A stretch of DNA of 12,111 bases from Saprospirales bacterium (GTDB taxonomy: Bacteria; Bacteroidota; Bacteroidia; Chitinophagales; Saprospiraceae): positions 1 to 12,111 of the forward strand of contig DLXL01000512.1 of the NCBI GenBank assembly GCA_003448025.1, read 5' to 3'. Positions 7,412 through 12,111 of this stretch are shown here, in pieces. How positions within the stretch are numbered: position 1 is the stretch's first letter; each line of letters begins with the position of its first letter. The position numbers and the translations under genes were made by a program. Below the pieces are notes generated by a model that did not search any database, had not been told where the DNA came from, and was given only the letters and a program-made list of their open reading frames with translations.

Positions 7412-7954
7412 ATGCGATATTTCCTTACCTTCTTGCTCATCAATATTTTCTTGCAAAGCCAGTTAAGTGGTCAAAACGCTGTATTCCCGGAATCCTGGTC
7501 AGGAGACTGGAAGGGCACACTGGAAATTTATAATGGAAAAGGAAAGGTGAATTCCGTGGAAATGACCGTTGAAATTCACCAAATTGATACCTCAACTCAA
7601 GGCAGGTATACCTTTGGTCTGATTTACGGATCCAAGGAAAAAGACTGGCGCCCCTATGAATTAGTGCCTGTTGCCCCCGAAAAAGGCATCTGGAAGGTTG
7701 ATGAAAAAAACTCCATTGTAATGGAAAGCTACCTCTATGGCCCCAAACTACTGTGCTGGTTTGTGGTGCAGGGAAGCCGGGTACTTTGCACTTATGAAAA
7801 AACGGACGAACAAACCATGGTCTTCCAAGTTATTTCTGGCACGGAAACTGCCATTAGTAGCACCGGAAATACCAGGCAAGGTGAAGAAGATATTCCGGAA
7901 GTGAAGACTTACCCTTGCTCAGTGTTCCAACGTGCTGTGTTAAAGAAACAATGA
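7412..7954 (+). CDS. Small secreted protein of unknown function
   Basis: A 180-residue protein that I do not recognise. The ATG at 7412 is chosen over an in-frame TTG at 7388 because the TTG lies inside the predicted promoter box and the ATG gives a clean signal peptide (residues 1-21, MRYFLTFLLINIFL and then a cut near LSGQ). The mature part begins SWSGDWKGTLEIY and alternates short hydrophobic and polar stretches through residue 142 (EMTVEIHQID, GRYTFGLIYG, SIVMESYLYG, LLCWFVVQGSRVLCTYEK), which suggests an all-beta, perhaps lipocalin-like barrel; the GDWKG near the start resembles the GxW of lipocalins, but that is weak evidence. The tail (about 143-180) is polar and probably flexible. There is no lipobox and no T9SS sorting domain. 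It precedes a T9SS cargo gene by 44 bases and may be co-transcribed with it. Confidence 0.75.
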   Translation: MRYFLTFLLINIFLQSQLSGQNAVFPESWSGDWKGTLEIYNGKGKVNSVEMTVEIHQIDTSTQGRYTFGLIYGSKEKDWRPYELVPVAPEKGIWKVDEKNSIVMESYLYGPKLLCWFVVQGSRVLCTYEKTDEQTMVFQVISGTETAISSTGNTRQGEEDIPEVKTYPCSVFQRAVLKKQ

Positions 7955-7998
7955 TATTTTAATCCTGCCCCCCAATCCTTCGTATCAGGAAAACAGAT

Positions 7999-9249
7999 AT
8001 GAACTATCCCAGACTTATGTTCCCAAAAACGCTGTTTCTGGCATTGTATGTTTTTGGCGCCAGTTTTTCGGCCCAAGCACAACCAGGCCATTTTACCTAT
8101 CGGGATACCTTTTGCAACAACCAAACGGTATTGGTAGTCAACCAGTTTTTTTCCGCAAGCAATCCTAACGGTACCATAATACTGCCAGGGGCGGCTCAGG
8201 GTGGTATAGATAGCATCATCCACGTTGAGCTCACCTTTTTCCCAGTGATGGAGGCCTTCTTAACCCAAACATTATGTGAGGGCGATACGCTCTGGGTGAA
8301 TGGAACAGCCTACCATGCAGGGAATTACATTGGTGAGGAGTTCATCGATAATGGTTCGGTAAATGGTTGTGACAGTATTATCCATATCCAACTAACATTC
8401 AGAAAAGTAGTTCATCTTTATAATCCGGCTATTTGTGAAGGGGACTCCGTGATAATTAATGGCCATACCTATACCGCTTTTGACCGGGAAGGGATTGAAG
8501 TCATCCCCAACGGAGCCTGCGACAGTATCTTAATGGTGCAACTCACCCCCATACCAATTCCTTTTAGCGTTTTTACCGATACCCTTTGCCCCGGAGGTTC
8601 CATTGAGATCAATGGCATAACTTATGATGAGGATAACAGGGTGGGATTTGAACTGCTGAAAAACGCAGGGGCTAATGGATGTGATTCGCTGGTACAGGTA
8701 AGTATTTCATTCCGTGAATTATATGTATATATCGGGGAAGACCGGGATATCATCAAGGGAGATACGATTTGTATTCGGGAATATTCCAATCTCACTCCGG
8801 TTAGCATGAGCTGGTCGCCCACGCCACCCTGTGCCGATTCAAGTTGTTTGGACCCTTGTATCATGCCTCTAAACTCTGTGTCTTTTACCATTACCGTTGA
8901 GGATATCACAGGTTGTGTGCTTACCGATGATATCCGGATACGGGTTTCCAATAAAAACAGGGTATATGCACCAACTGTTTTCAATCCGGATGCTGATTTC
9001 CCCAATAACAGATTCTTTTTAGGGGCCGACAATGGGGTGCGTACCATTCGCCGGATGTTTATTGCCGATCGCTGGGGTGAACTGCTGTTTGACGTTACAG
9101 ATATATCGCCTGACCTCCCGGATTTTGGATGGGATGGAACCTTTAATGGTCAGGTCATGCATATTGATACCTATGTGTTTTGGGCAGAACTGGAACGTAT
9201 TGATGGTACCACCTTTATCGAAACAGGTTCTTTCGCCTTAATCAGATGA
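7999..9249 (+). CDS. Secreted Cys-repeat protein with T9SS type B sorting domain
   Basis: A predicted surface protein of 416 residues. The signal peptide is residues 1-28 (cut near AQA-Q). Four tandem repeats of about 45-50 residues follow (34-82, 88-136, 139-186, 192-240) with the plan LCxGDxxxxNGxxY, a Gly-rich middle and GCDSxxxVxLTF. Repeats 2-4 keep both cysteines; repeat 1 has FCNNQ and GGIDS, so its second Cys is lost. Residues about 245-317 form a PKD-like segment with several cysteines, and 321-416 the gliding-motility-associated C-terminal domain (YAPTVFNPDADFPNNRF, IADRWGE, WDGTFNG, ending FALIR). Function is unknown; proteins of this build are usually adhesive or structural. The ATG at 7999 is taken; Met7 (8017) is an alternative. 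Its TGA abuts the stop of the convergent gene without a spacer. Confidence 0.88.
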   Translation: MNYPRLMFPKTLFLALYVFGASFSAQAQPGHFTYRDTFCNNQTVLVVNQFFSASNPNGTIILPGAAQGGIDSIIHVELTFFPVMEAFLTQTLCEGDTLWVNGTAYHAGNYIGEEFIDNGSVNGCDSIIHIQLTFRKVVHLYNPAICEGDSVIINGHTYTAFDREGIEVIPNGACDSILMVQLTPIPIPFSVFTDTLCPGGSIEINGITYDEDNRVGFELLKNAGANGCDSLVQVSISFRELYVYIGEDRDIIKGDTICIREYSNLTPVSMSWSPTPPCADSSCLDPCIMPLNSVSFTITVEDITGCVLTDDIRIRVSNKNRVYAPTVFNPDADFPNNRFFLGADNGVRTIRRMFIADRWGELLFDVTDISPDLPDFGWDGTFNGQVMHIDTYVFWAELERIDGTTFIETGSFALIR

Positions 9250-9254
9250 TCATC
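9245..9254. other. Palindrome formed by abutting convergent stop codons
   Basis: GATGATCATC is a perfect 10-base palindrome centred on the 9249/9250 boundary, where the TGA of the plus-strand cargo gene meets the TGA of the minus-strand cargo gene. It arises because both proteins end in Arg encoded by a codon ending GA and then TGA. No intergenic base remains, so any termination signal must lie within coding sequence. Confidence 0.8.
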
Positions 9255-10905
9255 GCAATAGGGTTACATTTCCTTTTTTAACATAAACAGGTTGGCCTTC
9301 CCCACACACTACGCGGAGGTAATAGCCATATGTCTCGGCAGGCTGTGCTTGACCCTTATAGGTGCCATCCCAGGTGTCTGTTAACTGGGTTGCTTCAAAG
9401 ATCTTTTCTCCCCAGCGGTTGAAAACAGCCCAGTAAACACTGGAAATAACCAGACTGCTTTCCAATTTAAGTTCATCATTCTCACCATCCCCATTCGGTG
9501 AAAAACCGGTTGGCAGGAATATCAGGGGTTCCGCACAAATCGGAGGAGGCACCGCTATGGTCACTGACCCCGTTTGCTTACACCCATTGGGTAATAAAGC
9601 GGTAACCGTGTAGGTGGTGGTTTGGGTGGGAAATGCAAAAGGATCTGCGACACCGGGATTTGATAGTGTATTGTTTGGCGCCCAAGTGTACTGAATGGCT
9701 CCCGGTAAATCAGCTAACAGGAAAGATGAGTCGCCAGCCATAATTTCTTCCGGATCAGCTGTTATCTGGAGTAATAAACCGGTGGATACCAAATGAATGG
9801 TCTGAAGGAATGTGTCGGCACAAGGCAAACCCGGGGCGGCAATCAGTGCAACGGTGTACATTCCGGTGTCCGGATAGGTAAAGAAGGGAGAAAAATCAGT
9901 AGAACTGGGGCCGGTTGGATTTTCCCAGTCAAAATACCATCGGAATAAATCCGAGTTGGTACTCTGGTTAATGAACTGTACACCAAGGGTATCGCAAATA
10001 ACCTCTGGCAGAAAAAAAGCTGCATTGGGTTCGCCACAATCCGCAACATTATATTGGAAGTCTCGTCGGGTAGTTGAAAGCAGGGAGCCATTCCGAAACT
10101 CATCCACACAAACGCCTACTACAAAATTCCCGATTATATTGGGCACCCCGGTCATAAATCCCGTGATTGGATCAATGACGAGCGGATCACCTCCAAGGAT
10201 GTTCATCAGGTTATAAGGAGGATCCAGCCAGATCAGTTCCTGATAGGGTGGAGCAAGTGGTGGATTAGGAATGGGCCGGAGTGAATCCGGGCCATTTAAC
10301 GGTGTACACAATCTGTAAGCAAGGGAATCGCCGTCTGGATCAGATGCCGCATGGTCAAAATCTAAGGGTTGGTGAACACAAATGGCAACAGGTGGCCAGT
10401 TTATAAAGGTTGCAGCATTATTACACTCCAGTTGACTTTGCGCGGATATTTCTGTAATGAAGGAGATTCCGGTGTTTAGCGGATCCGGTAAATTCCGGAT
10501 AAGGCGGTTCCTGCAGCACCGTTGGTAAACCAGAATATAGCCATTGGGGTTATAGGGCAGATTAACGATGGTTTTATAGGTAGCCTTATGAACACAGACA
10601 TCCGGTGGAACGGTTAGACAGGGGTTGTTTAGTTGAATAGGCAGGGTGTCATTGCTAAAAGCATTATAAGCTAATGCCAGATTTCGAACCAACACGCTAT
10701 CGCTTCCTTTTTCATATACGCCTACCCGTGCAGGCTGGTCAAACCAGGGTACCCCATTGTAACAATCCCGATATACGGTAAGGGTAATTTCATAGTTGTC
10801 ATCACCGAGACAACGGTACGTAATCTCCCCGCCAACGATATGAGTGGCAAGCAATCTGATGCTTAAACCTGTAAAAAATAAGATTAGTAGGATCGTACGG
10901 AGCAT
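9250..10905 (-). CDS. Secreted PKD-domain protein with T9SS type B sorting domain
   Basis: A predicted surface protein of 551 residues. The signal peptide is residues 1-20 (LRTILLILFFTGLSI, cut near LLA-T). The mature N-terminus THIVGGEITYRCLG with TVYRDCYNGVPWFDQP and VYQRCCRN (about 21-150) is a conserved opening of large bacteroidetal surface proteins. A segment with DPDGDSLAYRLC (189-200) and DPITGFMTGVPNIIG (245-259) resembles a calcium-binding cadherin-like or putative-Ig fold. A PKD domain spans about 293-372 (FDWENP, FTYPDTGMYTVAL). A second beta-sandwich covers about 378-452 (YTWAPNNTLSNP, TTTYTVTALLPNGC). The type B sorting domain is 460-551 (LPTGFSPNGDGENDELKL, VFNRWGE, final LLR). 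The ATG at 10905 gives a clear signal peptide. It is convergent with the preceding cargo gene and lies 94 bases downstream of the hydrolase gene on the same strand. Specific function unknown. Confidence 0.9.
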   Translation of the reverse strand: MLRTILLILFFTGLSIRLLATHIVGGEITYRCLGDDNYEITLTVYRDCYNGVPWFDQPARVGVYEKGSDSVLVRNLALAYNAFSNDTLPIQLNNPCLTVPPDVCVHKATYKTIVNLPYNPNGYILVYQRCCRNRLIRNLPDPLNTGISFITEISAQSQLECNNAATFINWPPVAICVHQPLDFDHAASDPDGDSLAYRLCTPLNGPDSLRPIPNPPLAPPYQELIWLDPPYNLMNILGGDPLVIDPITGFMTGVPNIIGNFVVGVCVDEFRNGSLLSTTRRDFQYNVADCGEPNAAFFLPEVICDTLGVQFINQSTNSDLFRWYFDWENPTGPSSTDFSPFFTYPDTGMYTVALIAAPGLPCADTFLQTIHLVSTGLLLQITADPEEIMAGDSSFLLADLPGAIQYTWAPNNTLSNPGVADPFAFPTQTTTYTVTALLPNGCKQTGSVTIAVPPPICAEPLIFLPTGFSPNGDGENDELKLESSLVISSVYWAVFNRWGEKIFEATQLTDTWDGTYKGQAQPAETYGYYLRVVCGEGQPVYVKKGNVTLLR

Positions 10906-10948
10906 GTGCCTGGTGATTTAAGATAACTGCCTTTTTGAATTTGGGTTC

Positions 10949-10966
10949 AAATTACGGTAATTTACC
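10949..10966. promoter_or_regulatory. Overlapping AT-rich palindromes upstream of the PKD protein gene
   Basis: AAATTAC-G-GTAATTT (10949-10963) is a perfect inverted repeat with a one-base centre, overlapped by GGTAA-T-TTACC (10956-10966). The one-base centres make an RNA hairpin unlikely and a protein-binding site more likely. On the minus strand it overlaps TAATTTG (10954 to 10948), one base short of the TAnnTTTG box, 43 bases before the ATG at 10905. A weak 5-bp hairpin (CAACC/GGTTG, 10969-10984) sits beside it. This is the most structured part of the 94-base gap between the hydrolase and PKD protein genes. Confidence 0.35.
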
Positions 10967-10999
10967 ACCAACCGAAGCAGGTTGAGATGACTAATGCAA

Positions 11000-11920
11000 T
11001 CAAATACCTGTTAAGAAACTACTGATCTGATCCTTCATGGCAGGGCCGGCTTTACGCCAAAGGTCATTATGGCCTCCTCCCTGAACCTTGAACCAACGTT
11101 TACCCGGTGCAGGGCATACTTCGTAGTTCTTCTCACCAAACCACATAGGAATTCTGGCATCTTTATCACCATGAATAAATAATACCGGATCGGTTATACG
11201 AGCAGCCGCATCTACTGGCCGGACACTATAGGGGTCAAATTGAGCAATAACAGCTGATTTTTGCAGTACCCGGTTGGTTAGCCACCAGCTTCTGACACCA
11301 AAAAACCAATCTGCGCCATATTCCATGGCTACCTTATCGAATTCATGGAAGGTGCTTTCAATGATCCCGAATTGATATCGCTCGTCAGTCCCCATAGCTT
11401 GTAAGGCTACCGCCCCACCCAATGATGCCCCCCAAATTCCCAATGGCCGATCCGGGAATCGACGTTTAAGGCTGTCAGCTACAGCTTTAAGGTCATTTTT
11501 TTCATGGTATCCAAAAGTGCAGTACATGCCTTCACTACTTCCATGCGCTCTTAAATCCAATAGTAAACTGGCAAATCCTTGGTCAGCCAGAAGTTTGGCC
11601 CGTTCAAAATTGGTTTCCTTACAAGAGGAAATGCCGTGTAAAATAACTACCGTTGCTTTGGTTGTATCAGTATTTGATGCTACAACAAGAGCTGTTAACT
11701 TAAGAGAATCAGGTGATTGTATCAGAAGTGGGGAAGCCTTGAGTCCATATGCTGCCGGATCCGGGCCATTTGGAAGAAGCCATTTCATCTGATCCGGCCC
11801 CCTGCGCATAGGTTTAATCCCGGAATAGGGTAAAACATGATCCACGACAAAATATACGGCTGAGGCCACCAATGCTAAAAGAATGGCTGTATTTCGAAAT
11901 AATTTCTTTTTAATTTGCAT
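11000..11920 (-). CDS. Membrane-anchored alpha/beta hydrolase
   Basis: Serine hydrolase of 306 residues in the FrsA / BEM46-like (COG1073-type) group; substrate unknown. Residues 11-30 form a single hydrophobic segment after a basic start (QIKKKLFRN), so the enzyme is probably anchored in the inner membrane or exported. The fold is marked by VVILHG (91-96, oxyanion-hole region), LLLDLRAHGSSEG (119-131), the nucleophile elbow GASLG with Ser166, LFIHGDKDARIP with Asp254, and GGGHNDLW with His284; the catalytic triad is complete. The ATG at 11920 is chosen: the frame stays open upstream to about 12091, but that extension is read from A-rich low-complexity sequence and yields a poly-Phe N-terminus. 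A second ATG at 12010 would add one more hydrophobic stretch and cannot be excluded. The next gene on this strand starts 94 bases downstream. Confidence 0.85.
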   Translation of the reverse strand: MQIKKKLFRNTAILLALVASAVYFVVDHVLPYSGIKPMRRGPDQMKWLLPNGPDPAAYGLKASPLLIQSPDSLKLTALVVASNTDTTKATVVILHGISSCKETNFERAKLLADQGFASLLLDLRAHGSSEGMYCTFGYHEKNDLKAVADSLKRRFPDRPLGIWGASLGGAVALQAMGTDERYQFGIIESTFHEFDKVAMEYGADWFFGVRSWWLTNRVLQKSAVIAQFDPYSVRPVDAAARITDPVLFIHGDKDARIPMWFGEKNYEVCPAPGKRWFKVQGGGHNDLWRKAGPAMKDQISSFLTGI

Positions 11921-12010
11921 CTGAATTGCGGTAATAACGTACAACAATAGACCAATTCCAATGTTAGAAAAAAAACAATAGCCGAATCCACTCCTTTCAT
12001 CGATGTACAT

Positions 12011-12111
12011 AAACCCATAAACCCATAAAAAAAAAAAACCCAAAAACACAAAAAAAAAAAAAAAACCAAAAACAAAAAAAAAAAAAAACAAAAAAAAACA
12101 AATAAAAAAAA
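12011..12111. repeat. A-rich low-complexity contig end
   Basis: The sequence degrades from two copies of AAACCCAT (12011-12026) into runs of A broken only by short C-containing interruptions and a single T, to the window end. The composition differs sharply from the rest of the window and resembles a sequencing or assembly artefact at a contig end rather than genomic DNA. Nothing is annotated in it. Confidence 0.75.

Noticed and set aside
7955..7998. A separate promoter or terminator between the small secreted protein and the Cys-repeat protein genes
   Set aside because: No TAnnTTTG box and no stem beyond CCTG/CAGG in the 44-base gap.
9219..9235. Hairpin CGAAA/TTTCG near the end of the Cys-repeat protein gene, as a terminator
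   Set aside because: Only 5 bp of stem, and no adjacent T run in either direction.
11921..12091. A longer N-terminus for the alpha/beta hydrolase
   Set aside because: The added residues are mostly Phe from A-rich low-complexity sequence at the window end; the internal ATG gives a normal anchor and family-like length.

Overview
The window looks like a contig-end fragment from a member of the Bacteroidota, most likely a Saprospiria-like or related free-living lineage. The evidence is three secreted proteins ending in the gliding-motility-associated C-terminal domain (type B sorting domain of the type IX secretion system, T9SS), a bacteroidetal M1 peptidase, a DUF4153 membrane protein, promoter-like TAnnTTTG boxes and no Shine-Dalgarno sequences. 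I recognise no defence system, mobile-element protein, RNA gene or CRISPR array. The protein-coding part is ordinary; the most unusual sequence is a nested palindromic repeat at the left edge.

Layout, left to right. Bases 1-251 hold a repeat element: outer arrays of a degenerate heptamer (ACGATGG on one side, its complement CCATCGT on the other) enclose a REP-like inverted repeat (60-176) that can close into a four-way junction with no unpaired base at the junction. Bases 245-3349 (minus) encode an M1 zinc metallopeptidase with a long beta-rich, barrel-like C-terminus; its stop codon lies inside the repeat. Divergent from it, 3456-5504 (plus) encodes a secreted beta-propeller / PKD-like / type B sorting-domain protein. 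Convergent with that and 3 bases away, 5508-7289 (minus) encodes a DUF4153 multi-pass membrane protein. Divergent again, 7412-7954 (plus) is a small secreted protein of unknown function and 7999-9249 (plus) a secreted protein with four Cys-rich repeats and a type B sorting domain. Abutting it tail to tail with no spacer is 9250-10905 (minus), a third type B cargo protein. Finally 11000-11920 (minus) encodes a membrane-anchored alpha/beta hydrolase. The last ~100 bases (12011-12111) are A-rich low-complexity sequence that looks like a contig-end artefact.

How the genes relate: five of the seven have export signals, one is an integral membrane protein and one has an N-terminal anchor, so the whole window serves the cell envelope or cell surface. 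The three type B cargo proteins would be exported by Sec, moved across the outer membrane by T9SS (not encoded here) and attached to the surface or released. The arrangement is mostly head-to-head and tail-to-tail pairs rather than an operon; only 7412-9249 and possibly 11920-9250 could be co-transcribed. No shared pathway can be inferred from the sequence alone.
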